A stretch of 33,835 nucleotides of DNA from a bacterium. GTDB lineage: Bacteria; Spirochaetota; UBA4802; UBA5550. The translations under genes and the position numbers were made by a program. Below the pieces are notes generated by a model. It saw only the letters and a list, made by a program, of their open reading frames with translations, was not told where the DNA came from and did no database searches. The DNA lies in contig JAAENB010000727.1 of the NCBI GenBank assembly GCA_024224995.1, positions 1 to 33,835 on the forward strand, in the 5' to 3' direction. This document shows, piece by piece, positions 15,370-23,738 of the stretch. Position 1 is the first letter of the stretch; each line of letters begins with the position of its first letter.

Positions 15370-16029
15370 ATGACAAATAATTTTATCAATAAATTTATCT
15401 ATGAAACAAATTATAATGATATGGAAGTTAAATTTCACTGGAGTGTTTTGCTCACAATGCTGGCTGCAGTCTATTACAATTCCCATTCAATTTTCACTGC
15501 GCTTATATCGTGCGCCGGAGCAATTTTGATAATATTGCTCCATGAATTTGGCCATTATTACATGGCAAGGCGATATCGTTGTGAAGTCTATGAAATTGTT
15601 GTGCATTACCTGGGAGGATATTGCGTCCATGAGGAACCGTATACTCAATATGAAGATTCAATGATCGCCTTTGGAGGCGTTTTCGCGCAGCTTTTATTAG
15701 TAGTCGGTTCCCTGGTTATTCTTGGATTCCTGTCATTGATGAATATACCACTTAACCTGGTCTTATATTCATTATTGATAAATATTTTTATTATGCATAA
15801 CCTGTTTATTATTGCCTTCAACCTGCTGCCGATCCCGGGTTTCGACGGTCATTCTGCCTGGCATATTTTTAGATATGTGGATATTAAATTGCCGGGAATA
15901 GACAGGTTAAAAAAATACGTGAGAGATAATAAATCAAAAACGGAACCCACCCTTTCCCGGGAAGAAGTAAAAAACTACGCGGATAAATTTATTAAGGATG
16001 CAATAACCGAGGCAAAAAAAAATAAATAG
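15370..16029 (+). CDS. Cassette gene X2: site-2-type (M50) membrane metalloprotease
   Basis: 219 aa. Zinc-binding HEFGH at about residue 58 in a hydrophobic segment (ILIILLHEFGHYYMARR) and a second motif LLPIPGFDGHSAWHIF at about residues 157-172, equivalent to the NPDG motif that supplies the third zinc ligand. Four to five hydrophobic segments. Length and order match the compact S2P family, which cleaves transmembrane helices inside the bilayer (regulated intramembrane proteolysis). It lacks a PDZ or CBS domain. The conserved flanking DNA of the two cassettes stops just before this gene and resumes at the MarR stop codon. The protease therefore occupies the slot that holds the GNAT-like gene in copy 1. 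Confidence 0.85.
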   Translation: MTNNFINKFIYETNYNDMEVKFHWSVLLTMLAAVYYNSHSIFTALISCAGAILIILLHEFGHYYMARRYRCEVYEIVVHYLGGYCVHEEPYTQYEDSMIAFGGVFAQLLLVVGSLVILGFLSLMNIPLNLVLYSLLINIFIMHNLFIIAFNLLPIPGFDGHSAWHIFRYVDIKLPGIDRLKKYVRDNKSKTEPTLSREEVKNYADKFIKDAITEAKKNK

Positions 16030-16051
16030 AGCATAAATCGCGGGTCACTTC

Positions 16052-16492
16052 TCACTGTTCATCTCCAAGAACAGTCCTGAGTTTTTTAAGAGTCCCCAAC
16101 AGCATCTCTTTTTCTTCTTTGTCAAAGTCCTTCCAGATTTTCTTAAAGTGGCTGCTCATTAGTGGTTTCATTTCATCCTGCATGGATAAGCCTTTTTGCG
16201 ATGAATGAATAAACGTGACCCGGGCGTCATCAGTACCGGGCAGTTTTTCTATCCACCCATCCCGCTCAAGCCGCTGGATTATTCGCGAAACCGTATGCTT
16301 GTCTTTTAAGGTCATCTTCACGATATCTTTCTGGCAGACCGGTTCTCCCGTAGACCACAGGGTCATCATAATCTGCCATTGCTCCGGGGTCATTTTATAC
16401 GCTGCCAGGGCACGGGTAAGCTCTCTTCTAAAAAGGAGCCCTACCCGGTTTATGTTAAAACCAAGCTTGTCCTGTAATTCTGATGGGATCAT
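16052..16492 (-). CDS. MarR-family transcription regulator (cassette copy 2)
   Basis: 146 aa from the ATG at 16492. An upstream ATG at 16549 has no counterpart in copy 1, and the promoter boxes lie between the two, so it is rejected. The winged helix is as in copy 1, with one Cys (PVCQKDIV) at the Ser position. Eight substitutions and one extra C-terminal Gln relative to MarR1. Divergent from the ptuA-like gene, which occupies the place that A2 has next to MarR1. It may act in trans on A1/A2, since the recognition helices are identical. Confidence 0.9.
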   Translation of the reverse strand: MIPSELQDKLGFNINRVGLLFRRELTRALAAYKMTPEQWQIMMTLWSTGEPVCQKDIVKMTLKDKHTVSRIIQRLERDGWIEKLPGTDDARVTFIHSSQKGLSMQDEMKPLMSSHFKKIWKDFDKEEKEMLLGTLKKLRTVLGDEQ

Positions 16493-16498
16493 TGTATT

Positions 16499-16527
16499 TA
16501 TTGATATTATGGAAGGGAAAAAGTCAA
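16499..16527 (-). promoter_or_regulatory. MarR2 promoter
   Basis: TTGACT (16527-16522), 17-base spacer, TCAATA (16504-16499), then 6 bases to the ATG at 16492. The geometry is identical to the MarR1 promoter, again without a ribosome site. Confidence 0.5.
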
Positions 16528-16642
16528 GTGTTTTTTGTTGTTCGTGCAACTTTTTTTATTATATGAAAAGAACTTGTTTTTTTTATTGTATTTATTAAGT
16601 TTGTTCATGTAAAATAATATATAAAACTAAACGGAAACCCTT

Positions 16643-17866
16643 GTGAAAATAACAAAATTAGATATTAATAACTTTAGGGGATTTAAAAAACTCTCTATTA
16701 AGTTTCCTACTTCAAATTCAACGGTATTGGTTGGTGTAAACGGCGCGGGTAAAACCGCTATTTTAGATTGTATCGCAATGTTTTTATCTCAATTTATAGC
16801 CAGACTGGTTGATAAGAAGACCGGAACCGAATTTGTAATAACAGATGATGATATAAATATTACTTCTGAAGAAACAATGAACACAATTTCAATCTCAATG
16901 GGTAATAAATTATTGGATTGGACTATTGGAAAAAGTTATTCAAAAAAATATAAGGATATCTGGCTAGATGCTTCTCTTGAATCCTCAATTTTTCCTGTTC
17001 TGGTTTATTATCAAACTAACAGAATTATTCAAGAGATTACTCCGAAACAGCGTCAGGCAAAATATTCACATGAACAATTTAGTGTCTATGATAATGCTTT
17101 TAAAAAAGGGATATCTAATTTTACTGATTTTCTTAACTGGTTCAGGTATGAGGAAGATAAAGAGAACGAGATTCGTCTAAGGGAAAATCAGGAATATAGA
17201 AGTAAGGTATTGGAAACTGTCAGGCAAGCAATGGAATTGTCCCTGAATCGATTTTCACCAAGTGATTTTTCCGATTTGCGGGTTGTCAGAACCGGTGATG
17301 ATAGTTCTTTTGTTATTAATAAAGATAAAGAAAATCTGAAAATTGAACAGTTGTCCGATGGTGAAAAAATGATATTAATGGTGGTCTGTGATTTAGCCCG
17401 CCGTCTTGCTATTGCGAATCCCGGACTGGAAAACTCATTACAAGGAAAAGGGATTGTATTGATTGATGAAATTGATTTACATCTGCATCCGCAATGGCAG
17501 CGAGAAGTCATACCGGCTTTCACGAAAACGTTCCCGAATTGTCAATTCATCGTAACAACTCATTCCCCGCAAGTTTTAAGCAATGTTGAAAAAGAGAACA
17601 TAATAATGTTAGATAATTGGAAAATTGTAGAAAATACCCCCCATACATTGGGACGGGACAGTAATTCGATCTTATTTGAATTGATGAATGTTGAGGATCG
17701 TCCCAAAAAATCAAAAGAGCAGTTGCGAAAATTGTACGATTTGATTGAAAATGGGAAACTTGAAGAGGCGCAACAGCTATTGCGAGAGCTAACAGAACAG
17801 TTTGGAGACAATGACAGTGAAATTGTTAGCGCAAATTTACATATTGATTTAGCTCAAAACCAGTAA
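16643..17866 (+). CDS. ptuA: Septu-type AAA/ABC-like ATPase (PtuA-like)
   Basis: 407 aa, GTG start. An SMC/RecF-like ATPase: FRGF near residue 12, Walker A VGVNGAGKTAI (about 31-41), ABC-type signature LSDGEKMILMV (about 237-247), Walker B GIVLIDEIDLHLHPQWQ (about 271-287), His switch IVTTHSPQVLS (about 302-312). This order is typical of the AAA_15/AAA_21 ATPases found in Septu and in Ec78-like retrons. The HNH gene starts in its stop codon (TAATG), which supports the pair. No reverse transcriptase is nearby. The gene is more AT-rich than the regulators around it, suggesting recent acquisition. Divergent from MarR2. Confidence 0.85.
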   Translation: MKITKLDINNFRGFKKLSIKFPTSNSTVLVGVNGAGKTAILDCIAMFLSQFIARLVDKKTGTEFVITDDDINITSEETMNTISISMGNKLLDWTIGKSYSKKYKDIWLDASLESSIFPVLVYYQTNRIIQEITPKQRQAKYSHEQFSVYDNAFKKGISNFTDFLNWFRYEEDKENEIRLRENQEYRSKVLETVRQAMELSLNRFSPSDFSDLRVVRTGDDSSFVINKDKENLKIEQLSDGEKMILMVVCDLARRLAIANPGLENSLQGKGIVLIDEIDLHLHPQWQREVIPAFTKTFPNCQFIVTTHSPQVLSNVEKENIIMLDNWKIVENTPHTLGRDSNSILFELMNVEDRPKKSKEQLRKLYDLIENGKLEEAQQLLRELTEQFGDNDSEIVSANLHIDLAQNQ

Positions 17867-18504
17867 TGAAACTTATATTAAAAAAGACAGAACCACACAG
17901 TTTACGTGAATATCGTTCAACTCCCGGTGCGAACTATGAAGATTACAGGGATAAAGATGATTTACGGCAATCTCTTTTAGACGAACAGGGAGATATTTGT
18001 TGCTATTGCATGCAGCGAATAAAAAACGATTCCATGAAAATAGAACACTGGAAATCACAAAGCGGGTTCTCTGAATATCAATTACAGTATAATAACATGC
18101 TGGGGGCCTGTCAAGGAAATGAAGGTAATCCAGGAAATCTTCAACATTGCGATACTCGTAAGGGAGATACGGATATTACAATTAACCCGCTTGATAAAAA
18201 TTGTGAAAATTGTGAAAATTTAGTCAAATATCGAAAAAATGGAGAGATTTATTCTGATGATGAGGAAATTTGTAATGATTTAGATATAACCTTAAACCTG
18301 AATAATCAGACTCTTGTGCAAAACAGGAAAAAGACTCTTGATATAGCATTGGATCATATGAAAAAAAAATATCCCAGTGGAACATGGACTAAAGAAATTT
18401 TGAAGAAAGAAATAGCTTTATGGAATGATTTATCGGAAAAATATAGACCATATTGCCGTATTGTTTTATATGATTTAGAAAAAAGATTATCCAGAGCAGT
18501 GTAA
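17866..18504 (+). CDS. ptuB: Septu-type HNH nuclease (PtuB-like, TIGR02646-like)
   Basis: 212 aa, ATG overlapping the ATPase stop by one base. N-terminal half: GDICCYCMQRI (residues about 42-52, zinc cysteines), KIEHWKSQ (about 58-65, HNH catalytic His), NNMLGACQGN, then HCDTRKGD and INPLDKNCENC. This is the pattern of the TIGR02646 HNH proteins that pair with such ATPases. In known Septu systems the ATPase-nuclease complex degrades nucleic acid on phage infection. The gene ends two bases before the WYL regulator. Confident about the pair; the precise subtype is not determined. Confidence 0.85.
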   Translation: MKLILKKTEPHSLREYRSTPGANYEDYRDKDDLRQSLLDEQGDICCYCMQRIKNDSMKIEHWKSQSGFSEYQLQYNNMLGACQGNEGNPGNLQHCDTRKGDTDITINPLDKNCENCENLVKYRKNGEIYSDDEEICNDLDITLNLNNQTLVQNRKKTLDIALDHMKKKYPSGTWTKEILKKEIALWNDLSEKYRPYCRIVLYDLEKRLSRAV

Positions 18505-18506
18505 CC

Positions 18507-19466
18507 ATGCGAATAGACAGAATGCTTGCAATAACAGTCCTCCTCCTTAACCGGGAGCGGGTAAGTGCCAGGGAACTGGCAGATAAATTTGAGATTTCAA
18601 TACGGACCGTTTACCGGGATATTGACGCCATCAATATGGCCGGAATTCCCATTATTTCGTACCCCGGAAATAATGGCGGTTTTGGCATAATGGAGAATTA
18701 TAAACTCGATCACCAGTTACTAACCCTCAAGGATATGCAAACAATGCTCTCGGCCTTAAAAGGGATCAACACCACCCTGGAAGACCGGGAACTGGATACG
18801 GCCATAGATAAAATAAAAAACCTGGTTCCCAGAGACAAGACAGAGCAGCTGGAGCTCTATCTCGAACAGGTGGTGATAGATATTCTGCCCTGGGGATACG
18901 GGAAGAAACAGAAAAATAAACTCAAAACAATACACAAGTCCTTGTTCGGCAATACACTGCTTGAATTAAACTACCGGAATACAAAAGGAGAAGAAAGTAC
19001 CAGAACAGTAGAGCCAATGACACTGCTTTTTAAGGGCTATGGCTGGTACCTCTTTGCCTATTGTCTGCTAAAAAACGATTACCGTTTATTTCGGCTAAGC
19101 CGTATTGGCGAGCTCCAGGCCCTTGAGGAACCATTCACCCGCCGGAACGGTTCCTACCAGAACATGGTACAAAATAAGTCCGATATGCCCCCTGAATATA
19201 TAGCACACCTCGTATTAAAATTCTCCCCCCGGGCCAGGGTTCGCGTAGAAGATATGTTTGAAGATATAAAAATTTTAATAGAGGACGACGGCTCACTCAT
19301 TGTGCGCATAGACTTTCCCGAGGACAGCTGGGTCTATTCCACAATATTGAGCTATGGAGAAGATGTGGAAGTATTGGAACCACCCCACATCCGGGGAATA
19401 ATCGAAAAAAAAGCAAAAAAAATTCTGGCACTATATAACCCTGACATACTGCTGTCACAGGAATAG
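18507..19466 (+). CDS. WYL-domain transcription regulator (YafY family)
   Basis: 319 aa. N-terminal HTH_11 winged helix (residues 1-60: SARELADKFEISIRTVYRDI). WYL domain at about 140-210 containing the name motif (GYGWYLFAYC), then a WCX-like C-terminal domain. WYL domains bind ligands, in some cases nucleic acid, and regulators of this type control several defence loci. Here it begins two bases after ptuB with no ribosome site, so it relies on translational coupling, or its own leader was lost when the ptuAB pair arrived. Its base composition is clearly more GC-rich than ptuAB. It may regulate ptuAB or only the zinc-ribbon gene that follows. Confidence 0.88.
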   Translation: MRIDRMLAITVLLLNRERVSARELADKFEISIRTVYRDIDAINMAGIPIISYPGNNGGFGIMENYKLDHQLLTLKDMQTMLSALKGINTTLEDRELDTAIDKIKNLVPRDKTEQLELYLEQVVIDILPWGYGKKQKNKLKTIHKSLFGNTLLELNYRNTKGEESTRTVEPMTLLFKGYGWYLFAYCLLKNDYRLFRLSRIGELQALEEPFTRRNGSYQNMVQNKSDMPPEYIAHLVLKFSPRARVRVEDMFEDIKILIEDDGSLIVRIDFPEDSWVYSTILSYGEDVEVLEPPHIRGIIEKKAKKILALYNPDILLSQE

Positions 19467-19528
19467 AGTATCTTTAAAGTATAGTTGATATTCCCCTCCG
19501 GGGGGATATATTTTAAGGAGGAATACAA

Positions 19529-19753
19529 ATGAGTAACTCATGTCATTCTTGTGGAATGCCCTTAATGGGCGAACAGGCAAACGGAAATTATTGTCAATAT
19601 TGTTCCGATGAAAAGGGAAACCTGCTCCCCCGGGAACAGGTGCGGCAGGGAATCGCAGAGTGGCTTTCGGGCTGGGCACCAGGCAACTCTTCTGCTGATT
19701 TCTCAAAACGAGCCGATCACTATATGAAGGCAATGCCTGCCTGGGCAGAATAA
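19529..19753 (+). CDS. Small zinc-ribbon protein
   Basis: 74 aa, ATG with AAGGAGG seven bases upstream. CHSCGMPL and YCQYCSDEKG form a four-cysteine zinc ribbon in the first 30 residues, followed by a helical tail (QGIAEWLSGW). This is the putative zinc-ribbon family often encoded next to YafY-type WYL regulators or GyrI-like proteins. It follows the WYL gene by 62 bases. The gap holds a short CCCC/GGGG hairpin (about 19487-19510), and the gene is closed by a strong terminator. Confidence 0.8.
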   Translation: MSNSCHSCGMPLMGEQANGNYCQYCSDEKGNLLPREQVRQGIAEWLSGWAPGNSSADFSKRADHYMKAMPAWAE

Positions 19754-19768
19754 TCCCCCTTTGGGTGT

Positions 19769-19797
19769 ACGGGCACGGCGTGCCGTGCCCGTTTTTT
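19769..19797 (+). terminator. Rho-independent terminator
   Basis: ACGGGCACGGC and GCCGTGCCCGT form a perfect GC-rich stem followed at once by six T residues, 15 bases after the zinc-ribbon stop. It ends the ptuA-ptuB-WYL-zinc-ribbon unit. Confidence 0.9.
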
Positions 19798-19847
19798 CTT
19801 GACTTTAAGTAAATAATCGCATATAAAGAATATTAAGGAGAAATATA

Positions 19848-20522
19848 ATGGCATATTACATTGATCTGGCAAAGATAACTATTGATGAGTACAAAGAAAT
19901 TTTAGCATCTGCTGATTTAATTCCAAGCTGGATGATTTTAAAAGAAAATATCAATAAAAACCTCGATATAATAAAAAAACAGGATATTAAAAATCTTGAT
20001 GAATTGCAGAAAAAAATAAAGGATAAAACCAGGGTTCAGGAATTTGCCGGACAAAGCGGGCTGCCTGAAGAATATCTATCCGTACTCAGAAGAGTGATAA
20101 ATGGGTATCAGCCAAAACCGAATAGAATACAGGATTTTCCCTGTATTGCGGAAGATGTTGTAAAAAAACTTGAAAAATCAGGATTTAAGAAAACAATACA
20201 GGTATACGATGAAATTCTAACAACGAAAAAAAGGAAAGAGCTCTCAAAAAAAACCGGGGTTGAAGAGGACGAAATCATGAAACTCGCGAAGTTAACTGAT
20301 CTATCCAGGATACGATGGGTCAATCATACATTCGCGTATGTCTTATTGGAAGCCGGTTATGATACGGCAAAGAAAGTCGCCAATGCCGATTACAAAAAAA
20401 TGTATGTGAAAATAAAACAACTGAATAAAGAAAAAGAATTGTTCAAAGGCAATATTGGGGAACATGACATGAAATTATGCGTGGAAGCCGCCCGTGTATT
20501 GGATTTTGATATCAAATATTAA
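19848..20522 (+). CDS. DUF4332-like helix-hairpin-helix protein
   Basis: 224 aa, ATG with AAGGAG seven bases upstream. All helical, Lys/Glu-rich. The segment LTDLSRIRWVNHTFAYVLLE to AGYDTAKKVANADYKKMYVK (about residues 148-190) matches the DUF4332 pattern, a double helix-hairpin-helix module related to RNA polymerase alpha-CTD and DNA-repair HhH domains. The N-terminal part also has HhH-like spacing (LPEEYLSVLRRVINGY, DFPCIAEDVVKKLEKSG). DNA binding is plausible but not shown. It starts a probable four-gene operon with the channel gene 20 bases downstream. Confidence 0.7.
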   Translation: MAYYIDLAKITIDEYKEILASADLIPSWMILKENINKNLDIIKKQDIKNLDELQKKIKDKTRVQEFAGQSGLPEEYLSVLRRVINGYQPKPNRIQDFPCIAEDVVKKLEKSGFKKTIQVYDEILTTKKRKELSKKTGVEEDEIMKLAKLTDLSRIRWVNHTFAYVLLEAGYDTAKKVANADYKKMYVKIKQLNKEKELFKGNIGEHDMKLCVEAARVLDFDIKY

Positions 20523-20542
20523 TACAGTGGAGGTTCCGGAGG

Positions 20543-22498
20543 ATGAAAAAATCGTCATTAAAGGAGAAATTTGAATACCGGTTCGACAATTTTATGGCAG
20601 CCGGTTCCAGGTCAATTTTTTTAACCCTGGTACTTCTTTTTTTCGCCGCCTTTATTTTTACCGGGATCTTAAGAATGGTAATCCATTTTATTTTTCTTAC
20701 CCCCAAAAAAGGAGACTCCGTTTTTACGGATGTATGGCTTAGTTTTCTGCAAATAACCGATCCCGGGGCAGTGGGTGCCGATGACGGGAGTCATATCCTC
20801 TTGAAACTGGTAGCCATTGTTACCATTTTCCTGGGGCTGATCTTTTTTTCAACGGTCATTGCGTTTATTACCACCCAGCTTGAAAAAAAAATTGAATTGC
20901 TCAAAAAAGGAAAAAGCATGGTACTGGAAAAGGATCATGTTCTAATTCTCGGATGGGGAGAGATGGTGGTCGATATCATTCGTGAATTGATCGAAGCGAA
21001 TGTTTCCGGGAAAAAGAAAGCGGTTGTTGTTCTATCGGAAACTCCGAAACAAATCATGGATGATTATTTGTATGAACACATCCCGCACCGGAAAACAACA
21101 AAGATTATTACTCGAAGCGGAAAAAGCAGTTCCATGGAAGAGTTAAACCGGGTATCGGTAACGGAAAGCAAATCCGTTATTATTCTTCCCCTGTGCAATG
21201 AAGCAGCCACGGAAGAAGAAAAAATGACTTCCGATGCGAAAGTATTAAAATCCATCCTGGCGGTGGTGGCCGCATCCAGGGAAGACCCTTCCCGGGCGAA
21301 TATTATCGCCGAAATATACGACAAAACCAAACGCCATGTTATGACAAACCTTGATCCCGAATTTATTACCATGGTAGATACGGAAACAATTATCGCGCAA
21401 ATCATTGTGCAAACATCGCGTACAACGGGTCTTGCTTTTGTGTATAATGATATAATCGGCTTTGAAGGATCGGAGATCTATTATTATAACGCGCCCTGGA
21501 ATGGACGCAGGTTCGGAGAACTGCCGTTTCATTTTCCCGATGGAATTCCAATAGGGATTCGTTCCGTAGAGAAGACTCTCTCGCTGAATCCTTCTCCTGA
21601 ATATACCCTGAAAGAAGATGATGAAATTGTTATCATTGCCGAAGATGATTCAAAAATATCGTACAAAGAAAAAACGCTCTATTCCCCTATGGAACTGCCT
21701 TTTTCCCAAAAGCGGCTTAAAAAGACTATTGAAAAAGAATTGATTATTGGATGGAATTCAAAAACCAGGAAGATCATTGAAGAATATACCGATTATATTT
21801 TACCGGGATCGGTTATTGATATAGTGCTGCCTCCCAAAGAGAAGGAAGGCGCCGGTATAGTAAAAAGGCTTCAAAAAAAATATCCAAAGATTAAAATGAA
21901 AATCATACAATGCAATCCACTTATGATTAAAGATCTTGAAAAGGCACGGCTCGAAAAATACGACAATGTGATATTATTAACCCAGGCCGATGATGATACC
22001 GAAAAAATTGATTCAACCACCATAACCACCCTGCTGCTCATCAAAGAAATATTCTCGGTTTATGAAAAGAAAACCGGCACCGTGGTAACTACACAGCTCA
22101 TCACCGAAGTGATGAATTCGGAAAACCTGGAATTGGTGGTAAAAACCGGGGTCAATGATTCTATTATTACCTATAAAATGGTTTCAAAAATACTGGCGCA
22201 GCTGGCGGAAAACCCGAATATTCTCATGGTCTATAACGATCTTTTTTCTGAAGCAGGATCGGAGATTTATTTGAAATCACCGGATTTATATATTAAAGAG
22301 CTGCCGGAAACAATGACTGTTGCCGACATAATTGCCCTGGTCCAAAAACGGGGAGAATTGTTCATCGGCTATCGATTTAAAGAACAGGAATTCAGTGTGC
22401 CCCATAATTTTGGAGTATCGGTTAATCCACCCAAGGATATGATAATTCATCCTGTCCCGGAAGACCGGCTCATTGTTCTGGCCGAAGATGAGCGCTAG
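20543..22498 (+). CDS. CASTOR/POLLUX-type ion channel with RCK-like domains
   Basis: 651 aa. Two membrane segments near residues 24-48 (LTLVLLFFAAFIFTGILRMV) and 85-112 (LLKLVAIVTIFLGLIFFSTV) flank a pore-loop region (WLSFLQITDPGAVGADDG). This resembles the CASTOR/POLLUX family rather than a TVGYG potassium filter. Two cytoplasmic RCK/TrkA-N-like units follow: VLILGWGEMVVDIIRELIEA (about 132-151) and ELIIGWNSKTRKIIEEY (about 395-411), each with a TrkA-C-like strand set. Plant CASTOR and POLLUX are nuclear-envelope cation channels; bacterial members are uncharacterised or little characterised. Length is usual for the family. The GGAGG ribosome site is doubled upstream of the ATG. Confidence 0.85.
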   Translation: MKKSSLKEKFEYRFDNFMAAGSRSIFLTLVLLFFAAFIFTGILRMVIHFIFLTPKKGDSVFTDVWLSFLQITDPGAVGADDGSHILLKLVAIVTIFLGLIFFSTVIAFITTQLEKKIELLKKGKSMVLEKDHVLILGWGEMVVDIIRELIEANVSGKKKAVVVLSETPKQIMDDYLYEHIPHRKTTKIITRSGKSSSMEELNRVSVTESKSVIILPLCNEAATEEEKMTSDAKVLKSILAVVAASREDPSRANIIAEIYDKTKRHVMTNLDPEFITMVDTETIIAQIIVQTSRTTGLAFVYNDIIGFEGSEIYYYNAPWNGRRFGELPFHFPDGIPIGIRSVEKTLSLNPSPEYTLKEDDEIVIIAEDDSKISYKEKTLYSPMELPFSQKRLKKTIEKELIIGWNSKTRKIIEEYTDYILPGSVIDIVLPPKEKEGAGIVKRLQKKYPKIKMKIIQCNPLMIKDLEKARLEKYDNVILLTQADDDTEKIDSTTITTLLLIKEIFSVYEKKTGTVVTTQLITEVMNSENLELVVKTGVNDSIITYKMVSKILAQLAENPNILMVYNDLFSEAGSEIYLKSPDLYIKELPETMTVADIIALVQKRGELFIGYRFKEQEFSVPHNFGVSVNPPKDMIIHPVPEDRLIVLAEDER

Positions 22499-22545
22499 TT
22501 CCCCACTGCGAGAGTATGCTTTATTAAAAATAAACGAGGAATGTT

Positions 22546-23004
22546 ATGGAAATAAATGATATTGAAAAAAAGATGACAGTATGGAAAAGAATGACGCTTG
22601 CGCTTTTGTTTATTAATTGTTTTCTCATTGCCGGGGGTGTGTATCTTTTTATTAGTATGCCCAAAAGTTCATTGGATAAAATTGAGATCAAAAAAGGCAC
22701 GTCTTCCATGATACTTAATGAAACTTCTCTAACTTTTACTAAGGATGGAAAATCAAGAATATCTATTCTTGCCGGTGATGAAGCCAGGATTCAGCTGCAT
22801 AAAGACGATAAAAAATTCATGCTTTTTTTAGTCAGTGACAGCGTTAGCGGTTTTAATATACATTATAACGGCAATAGTACAAATATGGGAATTTTTCAAA
22901 CCAGGCCCATGCTAGAAATTTTTGACGGCAAGCAGCTTACCCGGCTTCCGCAGAATAATGCGCCTCAAACTGTTGAAGAATTAAAAAAAGCGTCAACGAA
23001 ATAA
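22546..23004 (+). CDS. Hypothetical single-span membrane protein
   Basis: 152 aa. A short cytoplasmic N-terminus is followed by one membrane segment at about residues 16-37 (MTLALLFINCFLIAGGVYLF). A beta-rich exterior domain follows (SSMILNETSLTFTKDGKSRI, GFNIHYNGNSTNMGIF) with no cysteines. It resembles small secreted beta-sandwich proteins but I do not recognise a family. It lies 47 bases after the channel gene and 8 before the GIDE gene, so it is probably part of the same transcript. Confidence 0.7.
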   Translation: MEINDIEKKMTVWKRMTLALLFINCFLIAGGVYLFISMPKSSLDKIEIKKGTSSMILNETSLTFTKDGKSRISILAGDEARIQLHKDDKKFMLFLVSDSVSGFNIHYNGNSTNMGIFQTRPMLEIFDGKQLTRLPQNNAPQTVEELKKASTK

Positions 23005-23012
23005 CGGAGAAT

Positions 23013-23738
23013 ATGATGGAACTTGAAGGTTTTCCACTGATTATTGCCATAGCGTCCCCTATTGCGGCGCTCTATTGCCTGTATAAAGGGTTTGATAAAA
23101 AAAACAAATTCTCTCTATTGAATAATACCCCCACGACTGCTGTTGAGAATCTTTCCTCAGGATTTTTCGAATCAAAAGGTACTCTTCAGCCTCTTGATGA
23201 CCGGAAACTGGAAAGTCCCTTAAGTAATGCCCAATGCCTGTATTACCGTTTTCTTGCTGAAGAAAAGATTGAATCCGGCAAGAGTTCCAGGTGGGTCAGT
23301 ATTATTGAAGATGAACAATGGCTTCCCCTTGCTCTTGATGATGGTACCGGGAAGGTTGAGCTCGATTTGCAGCGGCCCGAATTTCACCTGAAAATCGATC
23401 ACCGGACTACTTCCGGCACCTTTAATGAGCCTTCGGATAAACTAAAAGATCTCATGAAGTCGAAGTATAATACCGATACCGAAGGATGGTTCTTTAATAA
23501 AGAGCTCAGGTACGAAGAAAAAATCCTCAGAGAAGGAGACCCGGTATACGCTATTGGCGATGTTGTTACCGGGGAACTGACTCCCTGCTATTTTACCCGG
23601 AGAAAAAACAGGTACATTATTTCTAACAAAAGTGAAGAGTCCCTGCTTGAAGACTTTCAATCCTCTGCCGGCTGGTATTTTCTTACTGCTGCATTTTTTA
23701 TAGCTGCTTGCGCTTTTGTTTTGTTTAATTTTAGTTAA
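23013..23738 (+). CDS. Prokaryotic GIDE-domain (MUL1/MULAN-like) membrane protein
   Basis: 241 aa (or 240 from the second Met). Membrane segment at residues about 8-25, then a GIDE-type domain: FFESKGTLQPLDDRKLESPL, AQCLYYRFLAEEK, WLPLALDDGTGKVELDLQ, EKILREGDPVYAIGDVV. A second membrane segment lies at the C-terminus (AGWYFLTAAFFIAACAFVLF). In the mitochondrial ubiquitin ligase MUL1 this domain lies between the two membrane helices. Here there is no RING finger, as usual in bacteria. Role unknown. Its last 8 bases overlap the convergent bioF end. Confidence 0.8.
   Translation: MMELEGFPLIIAIASPIAALYCLYKGFDKKNKFSLLNNTPTTAVENLSSGFFESKGTLQPLDDRKLESPLSNAQCLYYRFLAEEKIESGKSSRWVSIIEDEQWLPLALDDGTGKVELDLQRPEFHLKIDHRTTSGTFNEPSDKLKDLMKSKYNTDTEGWFFNKELRYEEKILREGDPVYAIGDVVTGELTPCYFTRRKNRYIISNKSEESLLEDFQSSAGWYFLTAAFFIAACAFVLFNFS

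Noticed and set aside
16643..18504. Retron (Ec78-like) instead of plain Septu
   Set aside because: No reverse transcriptase gene or msr/msd-like RNA region lies beside the ATPase-HNH pair.
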